NCBI GenBank assembly: GCA_905221065.1
Contig: CAJNBS010000001.1
Location: forward strand, 124,001-188,000
Length of the DNA stretch: 64,000 nt
DNA from: a bacterium
GTDB taxonomy: Bacteria; Bacillota; Bacilli; Lactobacillales; Streptococcaceae
Direction: 5' to 3'
Part shown: piece by piece, positions 17,566 through 25,766 of the stretch
Layout of the letters: each line of letters starts with the position of its first letter
Numbering within the stretch: position 1 is the stretch's first letter
Program-made: the position numbers and the translations under genes
Notes under the pieces: model-generated
Told to the model about the DNA's origin: nothing
Database searches by the model: none
What the model saw: only the letters and a program-made list of their open reading frames with translations

Positions 17566-18564
17566 ATGTCAGAAAAAAGAGAATGGGTTTTAAAAGCATT
17601 TAGAGGAGAAGTGGTCGATCGTGTGCCTGTCGGTTTTTGGCACCACTTTACATCAGAAGAGGAATGGTTAAAGGGATTTTCAAATCCAGTGATTATTGAA
17701 AAGAATATACAAGGTCACAAACAATTTATCCATGAACTAAATCCCGACTTTATCAAGTTGATGAGTGATGGCTATTTTGCTTATCCAAATCCAATTATTG
17801 TCAAAAGGAAGTCACTCCAAGAGTTGGCAGAGATTCAACCTCTGGGAGAAGATCATCCGTGGATTAGAGAGCAAGTAGAGTTAGTGAAGAAGATTAAGCA
17901 GGAGTTTACGGAAGATATTGTTGCTATTTACAATATTTTTGCGCCTGTGACCTACCTCAAATGGTTACTTGGAGAAGTGTCTGGTGGAGATGATCTCATT
18001 GCAGATTTCTTAGCCCAAGATCCTCAGAAATTGAAAAAAGTCCTCGATGTGATTGCACAAGATATCGCTAGCTTGAGTCAAGCTATTATTAGAGATGCAG
18101 GAGCAGACGGTATCTATCTCAGTGTGCAAAGCATTCAGGATGCGCGTGTTTCTGTTGAAGCCTATCAGGAGATTATCGCGCCGAGTGAACTGACTGTTTT
18201 AAATGCAGCTAAGTCGGTTGGTGGGGTTAATATCCTTCACATCTGTGGCTATGAAGGAGCTCGAAACGATATTCATATCTTTGCCGACTATCCAGCTCAT
18301 GTTTTTAACTGGGCAGTTGGTCCAGAAGGGATTAGTTTAAAAGAAGGTCGTGAGATTTTCAAGGGTCGCACTGTTTTGGGAGGATTTGAAAATGGGAAAG
18401 AGGGTCTTCTCTATCGAGGCGGTAAGGAAGAAATTCAAGCTGAAACCAAACGATTGATAGAAGAAACAGGCAAAGAGGGTCTCATACTTGGAGCAGATTG
18501 TACCATTCCGAGCGATATTGTAGTGGAGCGTATCCAGTGGGTGAGAGAAGCAGTAGCTAAATAA
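17566..18564 (+). CDS. URO-D superfamily protein with MtaA-type zinc motif (copy 2)
   Basis: 332 residues, clearly a paralogue of the gene one position upstream: both share RVPVGFW, FIKLMSDGYF or its variant, YNIFAPVTYLKW / YNIFSPISYLKR, and VLGGFENGK. The zinc-type residues are His225, Cys227 (LHICGY) and Cys312 (LGADCTIP). The HemE substrate-binding signature is missing. The gene has diverged enough from copy 1 that the two may form a heteromer or act on successive substrates. The ATG is 3 bases after the small membrane gene, behind GGAGAATAAAG. Confidence 0.75.
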   Translation: MSEKREWVLKAFRGEVVDRVPVGFWHHFTSEEEWLKGFSNPVIIEKNIQGHKQFIHELNPDFIKLMSDGYFAYPNPIIVKRKSLQELAEIQPLGEDHPWIREQVELVKKIKQEFTEDIVAIYNIFAPVTYLKWLLGEVSGGDDLIADFLAQDPQKLKKVLDVIAQDIASLSQAIIRDAGADGIYLSVQSIQDARVSVEAYQEIIAPSELTVLNAAKSVGGVNILHICGYEGARNDIHIFADYPAHVFNWAVGPEGISLKEGREIFKGRTVLGGFENGKEGLLYRGGKEEIQAETKRLIEETGKEGLILGADCTIPSDIVVERIQWVREAVAK

Positions 18565-18575
18565 AGGAGAAGAAT

Positions 18576-19454
18576 ATGAGTAAGAAAACATGGATTATTG
18601 GTGGAGTTGCGGTTGCGGCAGTGCTTGGAGCAACAATTATTGGTAGAACTTTAGCAGGAGCATCTGCTAAAGGTGCAGATGCAGCTTCGTCTGGACAAGT
18701 AACAACTTTAAAAGTTGCGCATACCCAAAACTATGTCCCTTATGATTTTATTGACGAAAAAGGGGAATCAGATGGTTATGAAGTCGCTGTTTTAAAGGCA
18801 GTTGATGAGAAATTAGCGGATTATAAATTTGAGTATACTGGAACTAGTGATGATGATCTCTTGATTGGACTTGAGTCTGGCAAGTACGATATTGGGACAA
18901 AAGGTGCTTGGTATACAGATGAACGGGCTAAAAAATTCATTATTCCATCTGAGCCAGTAGGAGCCAGCATTATTGGTTTTACTGTCAGAAAAGAAGATGA
19001 AGCCAAATATAAGAATATTGATGATTTCGCCAAAAACAAAGGAAAATTAGTACCCATCTCTCCTCAAAATGCCCAGTGGAATGTTATCAATAGCTATAAT
19101 GAGAAACACAAGGATACACCGATTGAATTGACGGCTGCTGAATCCTTCAAAGTGGCAGATGCTTATGCTTGGGTTTTAGAAGGACGTTATGATGCTTTCT
19201 TTGACATCAAGCTGTCTTTTGAAAAAGCAGTGACAGCAGAGGATGGTTCTTACCACCAATATGCGGACAAACTTAGCTGGTTCCCTTATAAAGGAATCCC
19301 AACCTATCCATTGATTCACCGTGATGAAAAGGGTGAGAAGTTTGCGAAAGAGTATGAAAAAGCTATTAAAGAATTAAAAGAAGATGGTACTCTAGCTAAA
19401 CTTTCTCAAAAATACTTTAAAGAAGATGTCTTTAGTTATGTTGATAAAGATTAG
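18576..19454 (+). CDS. Amino-acid-type ABC transporter, substrate-binding protein
   Basis: 292 residues of the family 3 solute-binding type (PBPb fold): KVAHTQNYVPYDFIDEKGESDGYEV opens lobe 1, and LIGLESGKYDIGTKGAWYTDERAK forms the ligand-pocket strand. The N-terminus has a basic start and a hydrophobic segment (residues 6-28, IIGGVAVAAVLGATIIG) but no lipobox cysteine, unusual for a Gram-positive binding protein. It may be held by an uncleaved anchor. The ligand is not identifiable; the pocket resembles that of polar amino acid or cystine binders. It follows the second URO-D gene by 11 bases. Confidence 0.88.
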   Translation: MSKKTWIIGGVAVAAVLGATIIGRTLAGASAKGADAASSGQVTTLKVAHTQNYVPYDFIDEKGESDGYEVAVLKAVDEKLADYKFEYTGTSDDDLLIGLESGKYDIGTKGAWYTDERAKKFIIPSEPVGASIIGFTVRKEDEAKYKNIDDFAKNKGKLVPISPQNAQWNVINSYNEKHKDTPIELTAAESFKVADAYAWVLEGRYDAFFDIKLSFEKAVTAEDGSYHQYADKLSWFPYKGIPTYPLIHRDEKGEKFAKEYEKAIKELKEDGTLAKLSQKYFKEDVFSYVDKD

Positions 19455-19487
19455 ATGAGCAATCAGGCATGTTAGAAAGAGGTTTAC

Positions 19488-20180
19488 ATGGTTTCATATG
19501 ATTTTTCAAGAGTGTTCCAATTTTTACCAACCTTATGGCAGGCTCTTCCTATGACCTTGTCCATTCTCTTTTTTACTACAATCCTTGGTTCCCTTTTCGG
19601 TGGCTTACTGGCTTGGGCACAGGTGGGGGAAGACAAGACTTTTGCGGGTCTTTCTAAGGGCTATATTTTCACTCTTCGCTGTACTCCCCCTATTGTTTTA
19701 CTATTCCTTGTCTTTTATGGTTTACCTGAATTTTTAAAATGGTGGCTGAATTTAGATATCAACAACTGGTCTAAGACGGTCTTCGTCTTATTCACCATGG
19801 TCTTGCTATTTGCAACTATCATTGCAGAAGTGTTTAAGGCTTCTTATCAGGCAATTCCCAAAGGTCAGATGGAGGCTGGAGTCAGTATTGGTCTGACACC
19901 TAGTCAGACATTTTGGAGAATCATTTTTCCTCAGGCTTTTCAAGTGGCTCTTCCAAATATGACGACGGCTATTCTAAATTTGATGCGTGACGCTGCCTTA
20001 GCTTATACGATTGGTTTTGTAGATGTCATGGGGGCTGGGAATCTCTTAATTAGTCGTAATTTGGGGAATTATTCTCTTGAAACCTATACAGCGGTTGCCA
20101 TTCTTTATTGGGGTGTAGCCTTGGCTGTTTCCTTCTTGAGTCGCTTGTTAGAAAAATCTTTGGAAACGAAAGGGAGATAG
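19488..20180 (+). CDS. Amino-acid-type ABC transporter, permease 1
   Basis: 230 residues of the HisM/GlnP type with about five membrane segments. The family signature LRCTPPIVLLFL is near residue 64. The EAA loop that docks on the ATPase reads QMEAGVSIGLTPSQTFWRIIFPQAF. It forms a heterodimer with the next gene, which starts 3 bases after its stop, as in two-permease amino acid importers. Confidence 0.9.
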   Translation: MVSYDFSRVFQFLPTLWQALPMTLSILFFTTILGSLFGGLLAWAQVGEDKTFAGLSKGYIFTLRCTPPIVLLFLVFYGLPEFLKWWLNLDINNWSKTVFVLFTMVLLFATIIAEVFKASYQAIPKGQMEAGVSIGLTPSQTFWRIIFPQAFQVALPNMTTAILNLMRDAALAYTIGFVDVMGAGNLLISRNLGNYSLETYTAVAILYWGVALAVSFLSRLLEKSLETKGR

Positions 20181-20183
20181 GAT

Positions 20184-20906
20184 ATGGATTTGGACTATAT
20201 TGCAAAAACCTTTTTAGAGACTTTAAAAGGGGTGCCAACCACCTTGATTATCATGATTGTAGCCGTGGTCTTAAGTTTTCTACCCGCCTTGTTTTTAGCG
20301 CTGGGGCAAATATACAAAGTCAAAGGTGTTCGAACCTTCTCCCTAGTGTATCTAGCTTTTATAAGAGCGACACCTCCGATTTTACTGATTCTTTTCTTTT
20401 ATAGCTTGTTTCCGAGTTTGCTCAATCAATTTCTTAAAAGCATAGGAAGTGATGTGGACATCTTTAAACTCAATCCTATCTATTATGCTTTTATTATCTA
20501 TAGCTTGATGACAACAGGTAGTTTATCAGAAATCTTACGTTCGGCTATTTTGACTGTGGATAAGGGACAATTAGAAGCTGCACAAGCGATTGGTTTAACC
20601 ACTAGCCAGGCTTATGTGAGGATTGTTTTTCCACAGGCCTTGCGGTCAGCCCTACCCAATCTGGCTAATCTAGTCATCAATATTGTAAAAGGAACCTCTT
20701 TAGTCTTTGTGATGACCATTAAGGATATTACAGCCATTGCCCGTGTTGAAGCGTCTTATGGCTATCAGTATTTTGAATCTTATTTTGTGATCTTTTTACA
20801 GTACATTCTTATTTGTGGATTGATTCAATGGGGATTTTCAATCTTAGAGAAACGCTATATTCGAAGAGAAAAGCGACAAGTAGTGCCCAGTGCAGGTTTA
20901 GTATAG
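20184..20906 (+). CDS. Amino-acid-type ABC transporter, permease 2
   Basis: 240 residues, same family as permease 1 but distinct in sequence. IRATPPILLILFFY is the His/Glu/Gln/Arg/opine signature region, and the EAA loop is LEAAQAIGLTTSQAYVRIVFPQ. About five membrane segments. It starts 3 bases after permease 1 and is followed 9 bases later by the ATPase gene. Confidence 0.9.
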   Translation: MDLDYIAKTFLETLKGVPTTLIIMIVAVVLSFLPALFLALGQIYKVKGVRTFSLVYLAFIRATPPILLILFFYSLFPSLLNQFLKSIGSDVDIFKLNPIYYAFIIYSLMTTGSLSEILRSAILTVDKGQLEAAQAIGLTTSQAYVRIVFPQALRSALPNLANLVINIVKGTSLVFVMTIKDITAIARVEASYGYQYFESYFVIFLQYILICGLIQWGFSILEKRYIRREKRQVVPSAGLV

Positions 20907-20915
20907 GAGGAGACA

Positions 20916-21680
20916 ATGTTACAAGTAGAACATGTTACAAAAAAATTTGGAGACAGACAAGTCCTAGGAGATGTTAATCTCAAGGTCAACCAAGGAGATG
21001 TGGTTGTAATATTAGGGCCATCTGGATCAGGTAAAACGACTTTTCTCAGATGTCTCAATCATTTAGAAAAGGCTGATAGTGGTTATTTGAAGCTTGCTGA
21101 TAAAGACTACGATCTTGGCAAATTGACCAAAAAAGACATTTTAGAAATTCGCCAGAAGACCGCCTTTGTTTTTCAACATTATAATTTATTTGCTAATAAA
21201 ACGGCCTTGGAAAATATTTTAGAGGGCCTGGTGATTGCTCGGAAAATTCCTAAGGAAGAAGCCATCAAACGTGCGGAAGCTGCCTTAGAAAAAGTTGGTT
21301 TACTAGCTTATAAAGATTACTATCCCTCTCAGCTTTCTGGAGGCCAGCAACAACGAATCGGCATTGCGCGTGCCATCGCTGTGAAACCAGAGGTCATTTT
21401 ATTAGATGAGCCAACATCGGCCTTGGATCCAGAGTTGGTAGGGGATGTTTTAGATGTTTTAAAACAGTTAGCTAAAGAAGGAGTTACTATGGTAGTAGTG
21501 ACTCATGAGATGGGTTTTGCTAGAGATGTAGCCAACCATGTCATTTTTATGGATGGTGGGAAAATTGTTGAAGAAAATAATGCCCATGATTTCTTTAGTC
21601 GTCCAAAAGAAGAACGAACCAAGCAATTTTTGGCACGAATACTCTCGGATGCGACCTATAGTGTAGAATATATGATTTGA
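20916..21680 (+). CDS. Amino-acid-type ABC transporter, ATP-binding protein
   Basis: 254 residues. Walker A is GPSGSGKTT (about residues 32-40), the signature is LSGGQQQR, Walker B is [12 protein letters not shown], and the switch histidine is in VVTHEMGF. It is close to the GlnQ/HisP group. The last gene of the operon, it ends about 25 bases before a strong terminator. All parts needed for a functional importer are present and intact. Confidence 0.93.
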   Translation: MLQVEHVTKKFGDRQVLGDVNLKVNQGDVVVILGPSGSGKTTFLRCLNHLEKADSGYLKLADKDYDLGKLTKKDILEIRQKTAFVFQHYNLFANKTALENILEGLVIARKIPKEEAIKRAEAALEKVGLLAYKDYYPSQLSGGQQQRIGIARAIAVKPEVILLDEPTSALDPELVGDVLDVLKQLAKEGVTMVVVTHEMGFARDVANHVIFMDGGKIVEENNAHDFFSRPKEERTKQFLARILSDATYSVEYMI

Positions 21681-21705
21681 TAGTTAAGATTATCAGGGTA
21701 AAAAT

Positions 21706-21739
21706 TAATCCCCCGAGCTATAATGCTTGGGGGATTTTT
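21706..21739. terminator. Bidirectional terminator between the URO-D/ABC operon and spuA
   Basis: AATCCCCCGAGC-TATAAT-GCTTGGGGGATT with T on the plus side and A-rich sequence on the other. It can serve both converging transcripts. Confidence 0.85.
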
Positions 21740-21755
21740 CTATAGGAGGGCTAGT

Positions 21756-24700
21756 TTAGTTCTCTTTTTTGTTTTTTAGCAAGAACCCGAGACCTAGAAG
21801 GGCAAGGAGACTAATTCCTGCAAACAGGAGTTTGTGATTGTTTTTGGTTCCTGTATTTGGAAGTTCAGCTTGTTTAGCTGGGGTTGCAGGTATATTTTCC
21901 TTGCTAGAGTTTTCTACAGCTCCGTTTTGAATAGCTTCACTTACAGATGCTGGTTGTGCTTCTTGTGCTGGTTGTGAAGCTTGTGAATCAGTTGTAGCTT
22001 GGCTAGGTTTATTTTCCGCATCAGCTACTTTTGCATCCGGTTTAGTAGAATCAGGTTTAGCTTGTGGAGCTGGATCTGTATTTTGATGTTCAGGTTTGTT
22101 TAATCGATTTGGAATATCGCTTGTACTGTGCTCTTGACCTTGACCTTGTTCTTGTCTAGAATTCGGAAGTTCAAATTCTGGTTTATCTTCCATAGCTGGA
22201 CGGCTTTGAGAGACTCGAAGAACAGTGGCTGTAAGGGCATTCAATTTCAAGCCTTTTTCAGTCCATTCAAGTCCTTTCGGGTTGGCAATTCCGACTGGTC
22301 CTGCTTGGTTTTCATCTGCTAAAACTTCAGCATTTCTGAGGTGGGCAAAGGCAGTTCCCAAATTAAATTCGCGAGCTTTTTCATCCGCATTGACAAAGAC
22401 TGCGTAGATATCTCCGTTTGGAGCAGTGATTTGGTAGCCAATCACTACATCCTCTTTTTCCACACCATTTTGGCCTGGAACAGTGATGAGGTGGACACGG
22501 TCTTTGATATCTTGAAGACTCTTAAGTCGGAAGGCATCTGTAGATTGACGAAGGGCAATCAAACCTTTCATATAGTCACGGCTCTTGACATTTTCAGGAT
22601 ATGCTTTTCCATCTGTAGCCTTAGTCCAGTCAAACTTGTTAATAGCATCACTCGAATCGTAAGAGTCATGGATGAAGTAAGGATAGTCAAACGGATTGCC
22701 GTCCTTATCACGCAACAAGTGAGATTTGTTTGGTTGTTTGTCCTCTGCTACTGGAGTCTTGTAGGCTGGGTCACGGAATTGTTTGGTGCGTCCGTATTCC
22801 TGACCAGAGTGGATAAATGGAGTTCCTTGAGCTGTCAAGACCATGAGGTTTCCAAGTCGCAAACGACGATGGATTTCAGCATAGTTCTCAGCCTTGCTTG
22901 GATCTTTTTTGATAGACTGGGCAATGATATCAAAGAGGGTCAAGTTATCATGGGCTGCGATGTATTGGATGACATCTCCAGGGCTGTCTGCTTCAAAGTT
23001 AGTTGGTTGAGCAATGAGATTTTTAAAGATAGTGTTAATATCACGCTTGCCACCTGTGATAAAAGCAGGTTGACCTTCGTTAGGATAACCAGACTTGAGG
23101 TTGTTACGGATGTCGTCTGAGAAGACTGCGACAGTATCGGTATGTTTCATCCAATCTTGGTCAGCAGCTCTAGTAGGCATATTTTCATCACCAGCATAGG
23201 TTCTCCAACCTTCGCCTAACATGATGAGGTTTGGATTGAGGGCGCGTGCAGCCTTGTAAGCTTCTTCGATAGAAGCCGCATCATGGTCTCCCATCATATC
23301 GAAGCGGAATCCATCCACTTTGTAAGTATCAACCAGATATTTGATAGAGTCAACTAGGAGACGTTTGGTCATATGGTGGGTTGTTCCCAAACGTCCACCA
23401 CCAAAGCTAGTTCGAGGTGTGCCATCAGCATCCATAAAGTGGTAGTAGTTTGGCTCTAAATCTTCAAAGATATCGACTTTGGCTGTGTGGTTATAAACGA
23501 CATCTAGGATAGCTCCCATGCCACGTTTGTGGATTTCATTGATGAGGTTTTTAAATTCTGCGATTCGTTTTTCTGGATTCTTAGGATCGCTTGAGTACAT
23601 ACCAGTCAAGGAGAAGTAGTTTTGAGGGTCATATCCCCAGTTGTAGTTGCTGTTGCTTGAAGCATAGTCAGACAAGCGTTCATGGTTTTTCAATTCATTG
23701 ACAAAGTAGTAAGACAAGACTGGAAGGAGCTGGATATGGGTCACACCCAAGTCTTTGAGGTAGTCTAGTTTTTCGATAAAGGCTTCAAAGGTACCAAATG
23801 GTTTGGTTAAGTCTTTTGCAATGGCAGGATCTGAAGTGAAGTCACGCACATGAGCTTCGTAGATAACGGCATCTTCACGAGTCTTGAAGTTGTGAATCTT
23901 ACCATAAGTTAAGTCTTGAGGTCCTAGTTTAGCTGGATTTACAAAGGCGGCTTTAGCCACTTTATGGGAAGCGTCTGTTTTTGCAAGATCGCTGTTCCAA
24001 GCAGCGAGAGATTTAGCGTAAGGATCGAGTGCAAGAACAGTTTTCCCCTGACGCTCGATTTGGTATTGATAATAGTAGCCAGTGAAATCTGTGATGCCTA
24101 ATTTGTTTGTGCTATCTAGAGTTTGTTTCCAAGTTCCTCTTTCCCCTTTTTCAAGAGCGACAGTTCCAACCACTTTTTCAGGGTCATTCTTGTCGTAGAT
24201 AACAACAGAAACCTTATCAGCACTTGGTGACCAAAGGGTCAAATCAACTTGTTTTCCTTCTTCTTTGAGGTCGGCTCCCAGTTTGCCATCATAGCTGTAA
24301 GTCTCATCTTTAAGGCGCCAGCTTGTTTTGGTGGTGAAGTGGTCGGAATTGTAGCTAACAGTATAGGGATGTTTTGTGTCAGAGAAATCTCCACTGTAGG
24401 TCACTTTCTTACCAGCTTCATCGATTGTAACATCGGTGATAGTTACTTTGTTTCCTAGGTGATTAGTGATGTTGGAGTGCTTGAGGATATCCTCTTTTTT
24501 AGCACCAACAAGTGTTGAAAAACTACTTTCAATTCTAGAAGTTCCTACGTGTTGGGCTCCTGTCATACGGATATCATGGACATAGTATGGATTTGTGTAA
24601 ATCGATTCGTCATCGTCTTTTAGGAAAATTTGGCTATGATTTTTCAAATCTGTGAACTTATAATCTTCTTTACGGATTTTCACGTCGTCTCCTTTTTTGC

Positions 24701-25652
24701 TCTCATCTAGTAACAAAAATCCAAATTCTTTAGCGGCATCTTTGAGTGGAATATCGATATAGCGACCATATTTGCCTGTAGCCGTAAAGTCTGTTCCGTC
24801 AGGCCATTGAGCGCTACTTGGATTTTTCACATCTCCCCAGTACCAGAGAGATTTCTTGTCATAGTTGCCATCTGTACGGTAGTAGTTGACGCGAACAGTT
24901 CCTGCAGGTTGTGGCTCGTAAGAGAAAACCTTGTAATCTTGGTCCAACCAAGCCTCGTTCATTTTTGGAACTAGTTTTTCGGCCGATTTATCGCCGGTTA
25001 GATTTTTTCCAGCTGTATTATTGATGAGGAAGCTAATTTTCTTGGCTTGTTCTCCCTTTAATTTGACATCTAGGTAGTAGCCGTAGTCATCTTTTTTGGC
25101 ATCCTTAAAGGACAGGGCTCCGTTAGGCCAATTTTCAGAAGGTTTTTCAACATCGTCCCAAGTCCATAGTCCTTGAGCATCCTTGTTTTCTTCAGGAAGT
25201 TTTTTGACGTGGATACGGAAGTAGTTGTCTTCGATGGGCTCTTCTGCCTTAGTTTTAGGCGTTGCTGGACTAGTAGAAGTAGTCGGCTCACTTGAACGAT
25301 CTTGTCCAGTTTGTGGTGCTGGATCAGTTGAGCTTGCAGCAGGAGTTGTTGGCTCTGTTGCAGGTTTTTCTTCTTTTTTCTCTAGGGAAGCGTTTGCATT
25401 GCCGGTCGAAGAAAAATCGCTTTCGTTCTTGCTAGCGATGTTTGTTGCATCAGTAAGAGGTTGGGCAAGGGCAGTAGTAGTTTCACTATTACTTGCGTTA
25501 GTGGTTGTAGTATTTTCCTTGGCTGAGATAGTTGGTGTAGACATAGCAAGCAGAACAAGGCTTGCGCCGATAAGGACAGAACCAGTTCCATTTTTTAGGG
25601 AACGGATGCTGTAGACCATTTTTTTCTCAGTGTGAGCTGGTGTTTTTCTCAT
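21756..25652 (-). CDS. spuA: Cell-wall-anchored pullulanase
   Basis: Debranches glycogen and other alpha-1,6-glucans at the cell surface. It has 1298 residues. A YSIRK-like signal peptide (YSIRSLKNGTGSVLIGAS) is followed by a Thr/Ser/Pro-rich stretch, two CBM41 glycogen-binding modules (about 140-240 and 245-345, both with WTWDDVEKP / WYWGDVKNP), an N-terminal CBM48-like domain and the GH13 catalytic domain. The nucleophile is Asp785 (GFRFDMMGD) and the acid/base Glu814 (LGEGWRTY). A Pro/Gln-rich linker leads to LPNTG, a hydrophobic segment and KNKKEN. It lies downstream of a CcpA-type site. The orthologue in S. pneumoniae is SpuA. Confidence 0.95.
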   Translation of the reverse strand: MRKTPAHTEKKMVYSIRSLKNGTGSVLIGASLVLLAMSTPTISAKENTTTTNASNSETTTALAQPLTDATNIASKNESDFSSTGNANASLEKKEEKPATEPTTPAASSTDPAPQTGQDRSSEPTTSTSPATPKTKAEEPIEDNYFRIHVKKLPEENKDAQGLWTWDDVEKPSENWPNGALSFKDAKKDDYGYYLDVKLKGEQAKKISFLINNTAGKNLTGDKSAEKLVPKMNEAWLDQDYKVFSYEPQPAGTVRVNYYRTDGNYDKKSLWYWGDVKNPSSAQWPDGTDFTATGKYGRYIDIPLKDAAKEFGFLLLDESKKGDDVKIRKEDYKFTDLKNHSQIFLKDDDESIYTNPYYVHDIRMTGAQHVGTSRIESSFSTLVGAKKEDILKHSNITNHLGNKVTITDVTIDEAGKKVTYSGDFSDTKHPYTVSYNSDHFTTKTSWRLKDETYSYDGKLGADLKEEGKQVDLTLWSPSADKVSVVIYDKNDPEKVVGTVALEKGERGTWKQTLDSTNKLGITDFTGYYYQYQIERQGKTVLALDPYAKSLAAWNSDLAKTDASHKVAKAAFVNPAKLGPQDLTYGKIHNFKTREDAVIYEAHVRDFTSDPAIAKDLTKPFGTFEAFIEKLDYLKDLGVTHIQLLPVLSYYFVNELKNHERLSDYASSNSNYNWGYDPQNYFSLTGMYSSDPKNPEKRIAEFKNLINEIHKRGMGAILDVVYNHTAKVDIFEDLEPNYYHFMDADGTPRTSFGGGRLGTTHHMTKRLLVDSIKYLVDTYKVDGFRFDMMGDHDAASIEEAYKAARALNPNLIMLGEGWRTYAGDENMPTRAADQDWMKHTDTVAVFSDDIRNNLKSGYPNEGQPAFITGGKRDINTIFKNLIAQPTNFEADSPGDVIQYIAAHDNLTLFDIIAQSIKKDPSKAENYAEIHRRLRLGNLMVLTAQGTPFIHSGQEYGRTKQFRDPAYKTPVAEDKQPNKSHLLRDKDGNPFDYPYFIHDSYDSSDAINKFDWTKATDGKAYPENVKSRDYMKGLIALRQSTDAFRLKSLQDIKDRVHLITVPGQNGVEKEDVVIGYQITAPNGDIYAVFVNADEKAREFNLGTAFAHLRNAEVLADENQAGPVGIANPKGLEWTEKGLKLNALTATVLRVSQSRPAMEDKPEFELPNSRQEQGQGQEHSTSDIPNRLNKPEHQNTDPAPQAKPDSTKPDAKVADAENKPSQATTDSQASQPAQEAQPASVSEAIQNGAVENSSKENIPATPAKQAELPNTGTKNNHKLLFAGISLLALLGLGFLLKNKKEN

Positions 25653-25683
25653 AATGATTCTCCAATCAATAAATTTCTATATC

Positions 25684-25712
25684 AGTATAGCATGTAGTAA
25701 AACAATATGCAA
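25684..25712 (-). promoter_or_regulatory. spuA promoter
   Basis: Minus strand TTGCAT (25712-25707), 17 bases, TATACT (25689-25684), upstream of the spuA start at 25652. Confidence 0.75.
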
Positions 25713-25721
25713 GCGTTTTCT
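25708..25721 (-). promoter_or_regulatory. cre (CcpA) site over the spuA -35
   Basis: Minus strand AGAAAACGCTTGCA matches the catabolite-response element pattern with one deviation at the first base. It overlaps the -35 hexamer, so CcpA binding would block RNA polymerase. Confidence 0.7.
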
Positions 25722-25740
25722 TGAAATTAAACTAAAAGAA

Positions 25741-25766
25741 AAATCGCAACAGGTTTTCTGTTACGA
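25741..25766 (-). terminator. Terminator of the Mga-like regulator
   Basis: Minus strand TCGTAACAG-AAAAC-CTGTTGCGA followed by T, immediately after the regulator stop codon. Confidence 0.75.

Noticed and set aside
16343..18564. Two tandem hemE (uroporphyrinogen decarboxylase) genes of a heme pathway
   Set aside because: The substrate-binding signature of HemE is missing, no other heme gene is nearby, and the H-X-C ... C zinc pattern points to the methyltransferase branch of the superfamily.
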